Source of the DNA: JANOBJ01 sp031411575
Lineage (GTDB): Bacteria; Pseudomonadota; Gammaproteobacteria; Burkholderiales; Burkholderiaceae_C
Length of the DNA: 22,089 nt
NCBI GenBank assembly: GCA_031411575.1
Contig: JANOBJ010000141.1
Location: 1-22,089, forward strand
Direction of reading: 5' to 3'
Shown here: positions 1 through 6,879 of the stretch, piece by piece
How positions within the stretch are numbered: position 1 is the first letter of the stretch
Layout of the letters: every line of letters starts with the position of its first letter
Translations under genes and position numbers: made by a program
Notes under the pieces: generated by a model
Databases searched by the model: none
Seen by the model: only the letters and a program-made list of their open reading frames with translations
Told to the model about the DNA's origin: nothing

Positions 1-1050
1 GCCGTCGAGCGAGTGCTTGATGGTCTCGGTGTTGTACAGCACACCGTCGTAGGTGCTCTGCGTGAGCGTCAAGATGCGCGGCTTCACGGTCTTCGCGTCC
101 ACATGCTTGAGCAGCGGGTTGGCCCTGATCTTGGCCTTGATGGCCGCCGGTTCAAACTCACTCTGCGGAATCGGCCCGATGATGCCGAAATGGTTGCGCG
201 TGGGCTTCATAAACACGGGAATCGCCCCGGTCATGATGATCGCGTGCAGGATGGATTTGTGGCAGTTGCGGTCGACCACCACCACGTCGCCCGGCGCCAC
301 CGTATGGTGCCAGACCATCTTGTTGGAGGTGCTGGTGCCATTGGTCACGAAGAAGCAGTGGTCGGCGTTGAAGATGCGCGCGGCGTTGCGCTCGCTCTCG
401 CCAATGGCGCCGTCGTGGTCGAGCAGCTGGCCCAGTTCTTCCACCGCGTTGCAGACGTCGGCGCGCAGCATGTTCTCGCCAAAGAACTGGTGGAACATCT
501 GGCCAACGGGTGACTTCAGGAACGCCACGCCGCCCGAGTGACCCGGGCAGTGCCAGCTGTACGAACCATCCTGCGCATAGTCCACCAGTTCGCGGAAGAA
601 CGGCGGCTGGATGCCTTCCAGGTAGCTCTTGGCTTCGCGGATGATGTGTCGCGCCACGAACTCGGGCGTGTCCTCGAACATGTGGATGAAGCCGTGCAGC
701 TCGCGCAGGATGTCGTTGGGCATGTGGCGCGAGGTCTTGGTCTCGCCATACACATAGATCGGCACGTCCAGGTTCTTGCGCCGCACCTCCTCGATGAAGT
801 TGCGCAGGTTCAGCACGACCGGGTCAAGCTCCGGCCCGGGCGTGAACTCTTCGTCGTCAATCGACAGGATGAAGGCACTGGCGCGGCTTTGCTGCTGCGC
901 AAACTGCGACAGGTCGCCGTAGCTGGTCACGCCCAGAATCTCGAAGCCTTCTGCCTCGATCGCCTGCGCCAGCGCGCGGATACCCAGGCCAGAGGTGTTC
1001 TCCGAACGGAAGTCCTCGTCAATGATGACGATGGGGAAACGAAATTTCAT
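1..1050 (-). CDS. Orn/Lys/Arg decarboxylase, PLP fold type I (5' part only)
   Basis: The first 350 codons of a gene that runs off the left edge. The ATG at 1050-1048 is preceded by GGAGG five bases upstream, and the reading frame is open to base 1. The protein begins MKFRFPIVIIDEDF. Residues 1 to about 115 look like the flavodoxin/CheY-like 'wing' domain of bacterial inducible amino-acid decarboxylases; the PLP domain follows, with HCPGHSGG at residues 167-174 and a VTNGTSTSN segment near residue 235. Family members are about 750 residues, so the PLP-binding lysine lies outside the window. The family decarboxylates lysine, ornithine or arginine to a diamine or agmatine in the cytoplasm, in acid resistance or polyamine synthesis. 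The substrate cannot be told from this part, so no symbol is given. It is transcribed divergently from nfeD across 128 bases. Confidence 0.9.
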   Translation of the reverse strand, partial: MKFRFPIVIIDEDFRSENTSGLGIRALAQAIEAEGFEILGVTSYGDLSQFAQQQSRASAFILSIDDEEFTPGPELDPVVLNLRNFIEEVRRKNLDVPIYVYGETKTSRHMPNDILRELHGFIHMFEDTPEFVARHIIREAKSYLEGIQPPFFRELVDYAQDGSYSWHCPGHSGGVAFLKSPVGQMFHQFFGENMLRADVCNAVEELGQLLDHDGAIGESERNAARIFNADHCFFVTNGTSTSNKMVWHHTVAPGDVVVVDRNCHKSILHAIIMTGAIPVFMKPTRNHFGIIGPIPQSEFEPAAIKAKIRANPLLKHVDAKTVKPRILTLTQSTYDGVLYNTETIKHSLDG

Positions 1051-1178
1051 GCGGACCTCCGGGGAAACGGCAAAAAAGCCAAAGCAGGCGCGAAGTGTAA
1101 GGAATTAAATGCGGCCACCATCTGGACTCTGCGGCTTTTGTCCCAAAATGTGGCACATGGAACACATGCGGAGGGAAC

Positions 1179-1604
1179 ATGGCTGAATCGACCATCTGGT
1201 GGCTCATGGCCGGCACGGCCGTCGGGGTAGAACTGCTGACGGGCACGTTTTACCTGCTGATGCTGGCCATCGGGCTCGCGGCGGCGGCTGTGGCGGCACA
1301 CCTGGGCGCTGGGGTCGTCGTCCAGCTGCTGGTGGCCGCTGTGGTCGGCGGCGGCGCCGTGGTGGGCTGGTACTTCGTGCGCAAGAAGCATCCGGAGAGC
1401 GCTGCCGCGGGATCCAACCGCGACGTGAACCTGGATATTGGCGAAACAGTCTATGTCAGCACGTGGCAGCCCGACGGCACCGCTGCCGTCAAGTACCGGG
1501 GCGCTCAGTGGACGGTCGTCCACCGCCCTGGCACTTCGCTCGAAAGCGGCAACTATCGGGTGGCCGAAGTGGTGGGCAACCGCCTGCTGGTTGACAAGAT
1601 TTGA
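1179..1604 (+). CDS. nfeD: NfeD family membrane protein (short form)
   Basis: 141 residues, ATG start with GGAGGG a few bases upstream. The N-terminal 65 residues are hydrophobic, forming two or three membrane segments (for example VELLTGTFYLLMLAIGLAA and VVQLLVAAVVGGGAVVGWYF). A soluble beta-rich tail of about 65 residues then ends in LLVDKI, as expected of the NfeD OB-fold domain. NfeD proteins are encoded next to SPFH/stomatin proteins and are thought to act with them in membrane quality control. That partner is the next gene, 50 bases downstream on the same strand, so the two are probably one operon. The family call is firm; the molecular function is not known in detail. Confidence 0.88.
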   Translation: MAESTIWWLMAGTAVGVELLTGTFYLLMLAIGLAAAAVAAHLGAGVVVQLLVAAVVGGGAVVGWYFVRKKHPESAAAGSNRDVNLDIGETVYVSTWQPDGTAAVKYRGAQWTVVHRPGTSLESGNYRVAEVVGNRLLVDKI

Positions 1605-1654
1605 TCGTTGGTTGGTCGTTGTCCGATCGTTCTGGGTGACTCAAGGAAAAACAA

Positions 1655-2569
1655 ATGGAAATCGCTGTTCTCATCTTCATCATTGCAGTCATCTTCATCA
1701 GCCGGTCCGTCAAGGTGGTGCCGCAGCAGAACGCCTGGGTGGTTGAGCGGCTGGGCAAGTACCACGCCGCACTCACGCCGGGCCTGAACTTTCTGGTGCC
1801 GTTCATCGACAAGGTGGCCTACAAGCACAGCCTGAAGGAAATACCGCTCGACGTGCCCAGCCAGATCTGCATCACCCGCGACAACACGCAGCTGCAGGTG
1901 GACGGTATCCTGTACTTCCAGGTGACCGACCCGATGCGCGCGAGTTACGGCTCGTCGAACTACATCGTGGCGGTGACGCAGCTGGCGCAGACCTCGCTGC
2001 GCAGCGTGATCGGCAAGCTGGAGCTGGACAAGACGTTTGAAGAGCGCGACATCATCAACGCACACGTGGTCGCCGCCATTGACGAGGCCGCGCTCAACTG
2101 GGGCGTGAAGGTCCTGCGCTACGAGATCAAGGATCTCACGCCACCCAAGGAAATCCTGCACGCGATGCAGTCGCAGATCACCGCCGAGCGCGAGAAGCGC
2201 GCGCTGATCGCAGCGTCTGAAGGCCGCCGTCAGGAGCAGATCAACATCGCCACCGGTGAGCGCGAGGCCTTCATCGCGCGCTCCGAAGGTGAAAAGCAGT
2301 CCATCATCAACAACGCGCAGGGCGAGGCGGCCTCCATCATGGCCGTGGCCGAAGCCACGGCACAGGCCATCGAGCGTATTGCCGCCGCGATCCGCCAGCC
2401 CGGCGGCGAACAGGCGGTGCAGCTCAAGGTGGCCGAGAAGGCTGTGGAAGCCTACAGTCGCGTGGCCACCGACGCCACCACCACATTGATTGTTCCCAGC
2501 AACATGACCGAGGTATCAGCACTGATCGGTTCGGCCATGAAAATGATCCAGACACAGAAGCCCGCATGA
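1655..2569 (+). CDS. qmcA: SPFH/Band 7 (stomatin/paraslipin-like) membrane protein, QmcA type
   Basis: 304 residues; ATG preceded by AAGGAA at a suitable distance. A single hydrophobic N-terminal anchor (residues 2-17, IAVLIFIIAVIFIS) is followed by the SPFH core with VVPQQNAWVVERLGKY and TPGLNFLVPFIDKV. Behind it (residues about 170-245) lies an Ala/Glu-rich coiled coil with repeated EGE/AxGE patterns, typical of stomatin oligomerisation. The length matches E. coli QmcA (about 305 residues), which is likewise paired with an NfeD-type gene. It is expected to form an oligomeric membrane ring or cage that organises proteases or other membrane proteins. The spacing to nfeD supports co-transcription. 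Confidence 0.9.
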   Translation: MEIAVLIFIIAVIFISRSVKVVPQQNAWVVERLGKYHAALTPGLNFLVPFIDKVAYKHSLKEIPLDVPSQICITRDNTQLQVDGILYFQVTDPMRASYGSSNYIVAVTQLAQTSLRSVIGKLELDKTFEERDIINAHVVAAIDEAALNWGVKVLRYEIKDLTPPKEILHAMQSQITAEREKRALIAASEGRRQEQINIATGEREAFIARSEGEKQSIINNAQGEAASIMAVAEATAQAIERIAAAIRQPGGEQAVQLKVAEKAVEAYSRVATDATTTLIVPSNMTEVSALIGSAMKMIQTQKPA

Positions 2570-2627
2570 GCCAGTGGGCCGTTCCAAGGGCCGGTGACAC
2601 CTCAGCGCGTAGCGCGAAGGCCAAGCC

Positions 2628-3014
2628 ATGAGCGCCGTAGCGATGAATGTGCTGGGCGGCAAGCTCTTGCCCTGCTCGTACGACCCACTGACCGGCTACC
2701 TGCGCGACGGGTGCTGCAGCACTGATGAGTCCGACCACGGCACCCATGTGGTCTGCGCCCGCATGACGGCCGAGTTCCTGTCGTTCTCGCTTGAGCGCGG
2801 CAACGACCTGATCACCCCGCGCCCGGAGTGGCGCTTTGCGGGCCTGGACCCCGGCGACCGCTGGTGCCTGTGCGTCAACCGCTGGAAAGAGGCGCTGGAT
2901 GCCGGCTGTGCCCCGCCCGTCGTGCTGGAGTGCACGCATGTCCGGGCACTGGATTTTGTAGGCTTGAACGAATTGCAGCAGCACGCCCTGCCCGGCCGCA
3001 CCGCTTCGCGCTGA
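2628..3014 (+). CDS. DUF2237 family protein
   Basis: 128 residues, start ATG with GAAGG seven bases upstream; the next in-frame ATG (2643) would remove only five residues. The hallmarks of DUF2237 are all present: NVLGGKLLPCS, TGYLRDGCCSTDESDHGTH, VCARMTAEFLSFS, GNDLITPRPEW and GDRWCLCVNRWKEA, then APPVVLECTH. The conserved cysteines (CS, CC, VC, WCLC) suggest a metal site or disulfides, but no function is established for the family. It lies 58 bases behind the qmcA-type gene and may be read through from it. The 3' end overlaps the promoter region of the following tRNA. Confidence 0.88.
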   Translation: MSAVAMNVLGGKLLPCSYDPLTGYLRDGCCSTDESDHGTHVVCARMTAEFLSFSLERGNDLITPRPEWRFAGLDPGDRWCLCVNRWKEALDAGCAPPVVLECTHVRALDFVGLNELQQHALPGRTASR

Positions 3015-3020
3015 TACAAT
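3012..3020 (+). promoter_or_regulatory. Extended -10 promoter of tRNA-Ser
   Basis: TGATACAAT is an extended -10 element (TG-n-TACAAT) 11 bases upstream of the mature tRNA 5' end. No good -35 hexamer is found 16-18 bases further up (the region reads CCGGCC). The bases between -10 and the tRNA are GC-rich (CGCGGGC), as in stringently controlled stable-RNA promoters. The first three bases are also the stop codon of the DUF2237 gene. Confidence 0.5.
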
Positions 3021-3030
3021 CGCGGGCTTC

Positions 3031-3121
3031 GGAGCGGTGGATGAGTGGTTTAAGTCGCACGCCTGGAAAGCGTGTGAGGGTTAACAGCCCTCCGCGGGTT
3101 CGAATCCCGCCTGCTCCGCCA
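3031..3121 (+). tRNA. tRNA-Ser (anticodon GGA)
   Basis: A complete class II tRNA cloverleaf. The acceptor stem GGAGCGG (3031-3037) pairs with CTGCTCC (3111-3117) with one G-U, then discriminator G and encoded CCA (3119-3121). The anticodon stem CACGC/GCGTG encloses the loop CTGGAAA with anticodon GGA at 3065-3067. A long variable arm with GAGGG/CCCTC pairing is diagnostic of tRNA-Ser. The T stem and loop are GCGGG-TTCGAAT-CCCGC. It decodes UCC/UCU serine codons. I see no sign of an integrated element at its 3' end: the terminator and a normal host-type gene follow. Confidence 0.97.
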
Positions 3122-3133
3122 AATAAAACCCAT

Positions 3134-3163
3134 GAAAAAAGCCACCTTGCGGTGGCTTTTTTC
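3134..3163. terminator. Bidirectional intrinsic terminator
   Basis: The perfect stem AAAAAAGCCACC / GGTGGCTTTTTT has loop TTGC (3147-3150). It has a T-tract on either strand, so it can end both the tRNA-Ser transcript (12 bases upstream) and the convergent binding-protein gene whose stop lies 16 bases away. Confidence 0.93.
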
Positions 3164-3179
3164 GTTCAGGCGGGCCTGA

Positions 3180-4310
3180 TCAGTTCAGGGCCGACTTCTT
3201 GCCGTCCTTGTACACGTACAGGGTGATGGCGGGGTTCTTCAGTTCGCCGTTGGGCTCAAAGGCGATCGTGGTGGTGATGCCCTTGAAGTTGGTTTCCATC
3301 AGCTTGGAGGTATAGACCTTCGGGTCGACCGAATTGGCGCGCTTCATGGCGTCCACCAGAACAAAGGTCGCGTCGTAGGTGTACGGGCTGTAGACCTGGA
3401 ACTGGTTGGGGTACTTGGCGTCGTACTTTTTCTTCCAGGCTTCGCCGCCGGGCATCTTGGCCAGCGAGGCACCGCCTTCAGCGCACACCACGTTGTTCAG
3501 CGTCTTGGCGCCGGCTGCCAGCTTGGCGATCTCCGACGTGCAGATGCCGTCGCCGCCGAAGTACTTGACGTTGGCCAGGCCGAGTTGCTCCATCTGGCGC
3601 AGCATCGGGCCGGCTTGCGGGTCCATGCCGCCGAAGAAGATCGCATCAGGCGCCTTGGCCTTGACGGCGGTCAGGATCGCCATGAAGTCAGTTGCCTTGT
3701 CGGTGGTGAACTGCTCGTCCACGACGGTCATGCCCTTTTGCTGGGCAGTCCGCTTGAACACTTCAGCCACGCCCTGGCCGTAAGCGGTGCGGTCGTCGAT
3801 GATGGCAACCTTCTTCAGCTTGAGCGTATCTGCCGCATAGAACGCCAGGCCAGCGCCCAGGGCGTTGTCGTTGGCGATGATGCGGTAGGTCGTCTTGTAG
3901 CCGGGCTTGGTCAGGTTGGGGTTGGTGGCCGCACCCGTCACGTGGGGAATACCGCAGTCGTTGTAGACCTTCGACGCCGGGATGGTGGTGCCCGAATTCA
4001 GGTGACCGACCACGCCAGCAACTTTGGCGTCGCACAATTTTTGTGCGGCAGCAGTGCCCTGTTTCGGGTCGGCTGCATCGTCTTCAGCCTGGATTTCGAA
4101 CTTGATCTTCTTGCCGCCGATGGTGACACCCTGCGCATTCAGGTCTTCGATGGCCATGCGGACACCGTTCTCGTTGTCCTTGCCGTAGTGGGCTTGGGCA
4201 CCGGAAACAGGCGCAACGTGGCCAATCTTGACCACTTGATCCTGTGCGGATGCCATGCCGGCAATAGCGGCGATGGCAGCAGCAACCGTCAATTTCAACT
4301 TCAAACGCAT
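3180..4310 (-). CDS. Branched-chain amino-acid-type ABC transporter substrate-binding protein (LivJ/LivK family)
   Basis: 376 residues; ATG at 4310 with GGAG five bases upstream. It has a classical signal peptide (MRLKLKLTVAAAIAAIAGMASA, cleavage probably after ASA before QDQVVKIG), so it is periplasmic. The mature part follows the Leu/Ile/Val-binding fold (Peripla_BP_6): VKIGHVAPVSGAQAHYGKDN, a GVVGHLNSGTTIPASKVY hinge segment, KKVAIIDDRTAYGQG, then DAIFFGGMDPQAGPMLRQ. This is the usual length for LivJ/LivK. No permease or ATPase genes of a liv system are in the window, so it is a stand-alone binding-protein gene, as is common in comamonads. The ligand could be another amino acid or small carboxylate. 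An AT-rich TATAAA stands 40-50 bases upstream as a possible -10, without a convincing -35. Confidence 0.92.
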   Translation of the reverse strand: MRLKLKLTVAAAIAAIAGMASAQDQVVKIGHVAPVSGAQAHYGKDNENGVRMAIEDLNAQGVTIGGKKIKFEIQAEDDAADPKQGTAAAQKLCDAKVAGVVGHLNSGTTIPASKVYNDCGIPHVTGAATNPNLTKPGYKTTYRIIANDNALGAGLAFYAADTLKLKKVAIIDDRTAYGQGVAEVFKRTAQQKGMTVVDEQFTTDKATDFMAILTAVKAKAPDAIFFGGMDPQAGPMLRQMEQLGLANVKYFGGDGICTSEIAKLAAGAKTLNNVVCAEGGASLAKMPGGEAWKKKYDAKYPNQFQVYSPYTYDATFVLVDAMKRANSVDPKVYTSKLMETNFKGITTTIAFEPNGELKNPAITLYVYKDGKKSALN

Positions 4311-4490
4311 AAAAACTCCAGGTAATTGAGGAAAAGGTTGAGAAGCAATTTATAGCTTCACGGCCGCGAACATATCGCAATTTTCAGGCCCGAACCATAG
4401 GGAACATGCTAGGTTCACGCCGATAAGGGGGTTTACCCTCAAGCAAGTTCGGCTAATGCAGCGGGCTGAATGATAGCCCACGCGGGAGCG

Positions 4491-4904
4491 TCACCCCTCG
4501 TTCTGCGGGAATCGATTGGTGGCGAGTTCCTGGGCAACGGCATCGGACACGGAGTCTCGAACCACCATCTCGATCTCGTCTCGCAGGCGCGGCTCCAGCA
4601 ACTTGACCTGGTCGCGCACCACCAGCATCACCACCTCACGCAGCCGGCCTTCCAGCGATACGTCCACGCGCTGCATGACGCGGTGGACGATCTGCTCCTG
4701 CTGGAACGGTGTGAGGACCGGCGGCTCGATGCGTAGCGGCACCACTGGCGCCGGCGGCGCTGCCGTCGGCACGTCCATGGGTACGTTCATGGGCATGTCC
4801 ATCGGCGCAAAGGACTCGGCCAGCGGTGGTGGCTCGGCTCCCGGCACCACGACCTCGGTCAGGGTCGGCACAAAACGCGGCGGGGTCCGGGACGACAGCG
4901 GCAT
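4491..4904 (-). CDS. Uncharacterised 137-aa protein in the pepA-holC operon
   Basis: The start chosen is the ATG at 4904, which overlaps the holC stop by one base (TGATG), a translational coupling arrangement. A further-upstream start (4973) would add 23 residues lying wholly inside holC and is rejected. The protein begins MPLSSRTPPRFVPTLTEVV. A Pro/Met-rich low-complexity stretch follows (residues 29-60, with repeated MDMP/MNVP/MDVP units), then an amphipathic acidic/basic helical region (residues 65-130) with VMQRVDVSLEGRLREVV. There are no membrane segments, signal peptide or known catalytic motif. Small proteins of this pattern sit behind holC in other Burkholderiales and may correspond to DUF2486, but I am not certain of that family name. 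Function unknown. Confidence 0.75.
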   Translation of the reverse strand: MPLSSRTPPRFVPTLTEVVVPGAEPPPLAESFAPMDMPMNVPMDVPTAAPPAPVVPLRIEPPVLTPFQQEQIVHRVMQRVDVSLEGRLREVVMLVVRDQVKLLEPRLRDEIEMVVRDSVSDAVAQELATNRFPQNEG

Positions 4905-5338
4905 CAGTTGCTCGCTTTCTGTGCCAGGTCGTGCCGGACGATGGCATAGCCACGGTCGGTGTAGTGGCGCCATCGGTTGCGCGCGCAGGTGCGGTCAGTT
5001 TCGCCTGCGGTCACGATCTCAATCAGCCGCTCAAAGCGCTCAAAGCCGGCTGGCACCTCATCGCCCAGGTTAACCAGCACGCCGTGGGACGGTGCGCCCG
5101 TCAACGCTTCAGCCAGTACCACGGGCGAATGAGCGACCAGCGCAACATCGCTGTCGGCCCGGCAGTGCGGTACGAACTCCAGCGCACCGAACGTCCAGAG
5201 CGCCGTATCCAGCTGGCTCAGGCTGTCGGCCGCGCCTGTCACGACAACGCGGGCACCCGCACCAGTGGCCTTGCGCAGCAATCGGCAAACGTAGCCGAGT
5301 TTGTCGGGCGCATTGAAGTGAAACGCGACTTCGGTCAT
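4904..5338 (-). CDS. holC: DNA polymerase III subunit chi
   Basis: 144 residues, ATG at 5338, nine bases after the pepA stop. It starts MTEVAFHFNAPDKLGYVCRL, with the ...FHFNxPDKLxYxCRLLRKA pattern typical of HolC. Later come CRADSD, HGVLVNLGDEVP and the FERLIEIV segment, ending near RHYTDRGYAIVRHDL. Chi links the clamp-loader (through psi) to single-stranded DNA-binding protein at the replication fork. The pepA-holC order is conserved from enterobacteria to betaproteobacteria, supporting the call. It overlaps the next gene by one base. Confidence 0.93.
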   Translation of the reverse strand: MTEVAFHFNAPDKLGYVCRLLRKATGAGARVVVTGAADSLSQLDTALWTFGALEFVPHCRADSDVALVAHSPVVLAEALTGAPSHGVLVNLGDEVPAGFERFERLIEIVTAGETDRTCARNRWRHYTDRGYAIVRHDLAQKASN

Positions 5339-5347
5339 CTCAGCCGA

Positions 5348-6856
5348 TCATCTGGCGCCTGCAGCCTTGATCTTTGCTCGCGTGGGACGGGCGGCGGGCG
5401 CCGATGCCGTGGCACCCGACAGCAGGTACTCCAGCAGCAGCGCGACCGGTCGACCGGTCGAGCCTTTGGCGATACCGCTTTTCCAGGCTGTGCCGGCAAT
5501 ATCCAGGTGCGCCCATGCAAAGCTGCCAGCAAACCGCTGCAAAAACTTTGCGGCGGTCACAGCGCCTGCCGCGCGGCCGGCAATATTGGCCACGTCGGCG
5601 AAATTGGTCTTGAGCCCTTCGGCATACTCGTCGTCCAGCGGCATGCGCCAGCACGGGTCGCATACTGCATCGCCAGCCGCCAGCAGGGCTGCCGCCAGCG
5701 GGTCGCTGGGCGAAAAGAGCCCGCTGCGCACACCGCCCAGCGCCACCACGCAGGCGCCCGTCAAGGTGGCGATATCGACCACGGCCGCCGGCTTGAAGCG
5801 CTCGGCATAAGTGAGCGCGTCACACAGCACCAGGCGGCCTTCGGCGTCGGTATTGAGGATCTCGATGGTCTGGCCACTCATGCTGGTGACCACGTCACCC
5901 GGCTTCACGGCGCGCCCATCGGGCATGTTCTCGCAGGCGGGAATCAGCCCCACGACGTTGATGGCCGGGCGCAGCTCGGCCAGCGAGCGGAACACGCCCA
6001 GCACGCTGGCAGCGCCACACATGTCGAACTTCATCTCATCCATCTCGGGCGCTGGCTTGATGGAGATACCGCCGGTATCAAAGGTGATGCCCTTGCCCAC
6101 CAACACCACCGGTGCGTCTGTCTTGCGCCCGCCGTCGTAACGCAGAACGATGAAGCGAAGCTGCTCTTCCGAGCCCTTTGCAACCGCCATGAACGAGCCC
6201 ATGCCCAGCCGCGCCACCTCTTTCGGGCCCAGCACCTCGCATTTGACCTTGGGCAGCTTGCCCAACGAACGTGCCGCATCCGCCAGCAGCGACGGGGTGG
6301 CGTGGTTCGCAGGCCGGTTGCCCCACTCCTTGGCGAACTCGACACCCATGACCGTGGCCGAGCCGCGTTCAAACGCCGCCTTGCGACTGGCTGCGTCCGG
6401 CACGCCCAGTAGCACCCGCTCGATCCGGCGGCCCTCGGCCTTGGATTTGGTCGTGGTGTACACGTAGCTCGCGTCGGCCATGGCGGCGATGGCCACCTGC
6501 AGCGCGGCATCACCCGGATCGGCCGCGAATACCACGCACACCCGCTTGACGGCAGCGCTCTTGATGCCCGAGATCGCGGCCTGCACGGCCTGGCGCACGT
6601 GCTTGACGGTGCCGTCGCCCGCTCCGGCCAACACCACGCGCCGCGAGACGACACCACTCACCCGGTAGAGCTGCAGCAGCTTGCCCGCCTTGGCATCAAA
6701 ATCAGCCGCCGTCACGGCTTCACGCAGGTGCCGGCTGACCGCATCGGATGCCTTGCCGCGCGCCTTGGCGTCGGCTTCGGTCACCACGACGACCAGTGCG
6801 TCGGCACGTTCGGCGGCAGCGCCTGCGAGGTCGAGGGATTTAAGTTCGAAGTTCAT
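5348..6856 (-). CDS. pepA: Leucyl aminopeptidase (M17 cytosol aminopeptidase)
   Basis: 502 residues from the ATG at 6856 (MNFELKSLDLAG), preceded by AAGGA about 11 bases upstream. A 20-residue upstream extension of the frame would run into the divergent lptF gene and is not used. The C-terminal catalytic domain carries the M17 two-metal site: GKGITFDTGGISIKP with K255, D260 and K267, D278 in KFDMCGAA, and the signature NTDAEGRL at 335-342 (D337, E339, R341). The length matches E. coli PepA (503). The enzyme removes N-terminal residues from peptides in the cytoplasm; in E. coli it also binds DNA in Xer recombination and carAB control. It is the first gene of the pepA-holC-unknown operon. Confidence 0.96.
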   Translation of the reverse strand: MNFELKSLDLAGAAAERADALVVVVTEADAKARGKASDAVSRHLREAVTAADFDAKAGKLLQLYRVSGVVSRRVVLAGAGDGTVKHVRQAVQAAISGIKSAAVKRVCVVFAADPGDAALQVAIAAMADASYVYTTTKSKAEGRRIERVLLGVPDAASRKAAFERGSATVMGVEFAKEWGNRPANHATPSLLADAARSLGKLPKVKCEVLGPKEVARLGMGSFMAVAKGSEEQLRFIVLRYDGGRKTDAPVVLVGKGITFDTGGISIKPAPEMDEMKFDMCGAASVLGVFRSLAELRPAINVVGLIPACENMPDGRAVKPGDVVTSMSGQTIEILNTDAEGRLVLCDALTYAERFKPAAVVDIATLTGACVVALGGVRSGLFSPSDPLAAALLAAGDAVCDPCWRMPLDDEYAEGLKTNFADVANIAGRAAGAVTAAKFLQRFAGSFAWAHLDIAGTAWKSGIAKGSTGRPVALLLEYLLSGATASAPAARPTRAKIKAAGAR

Positions 6857-6879
6857 AATCGCGTTTTTCCTTGAAACCG

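Noticed and set aside
3122..3180. Possible phage or island attachment site at the tRNA-Ser 3' end
   Set aside because: No integrase gene and no second copy of the tRNA 3' end is in the window; a terminator and a normal host-type gene follow directly.
4463..4479. Hairpin GGGCT-N7-AGCCC behind the 137-aa gene as terminator
   Set aside because: Five base pairs only and no T-tract on the minus strand, so it could be chance.
4735..4810. Short repeats of GTCCATGGG/GTTCATGGGC in the 137-aa gene
   Set aside because: They only encode the Met-Pro low-complexity stretch (MDMPMNVPMDVP); too short and degenerate to call as a separate DNA repeat.
4826..6412. 528-codon plus-strand open frame opposite holC and pepA
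   Set aside because: A shadow of two well-recognised genes; no domain or ribosome site supports it.
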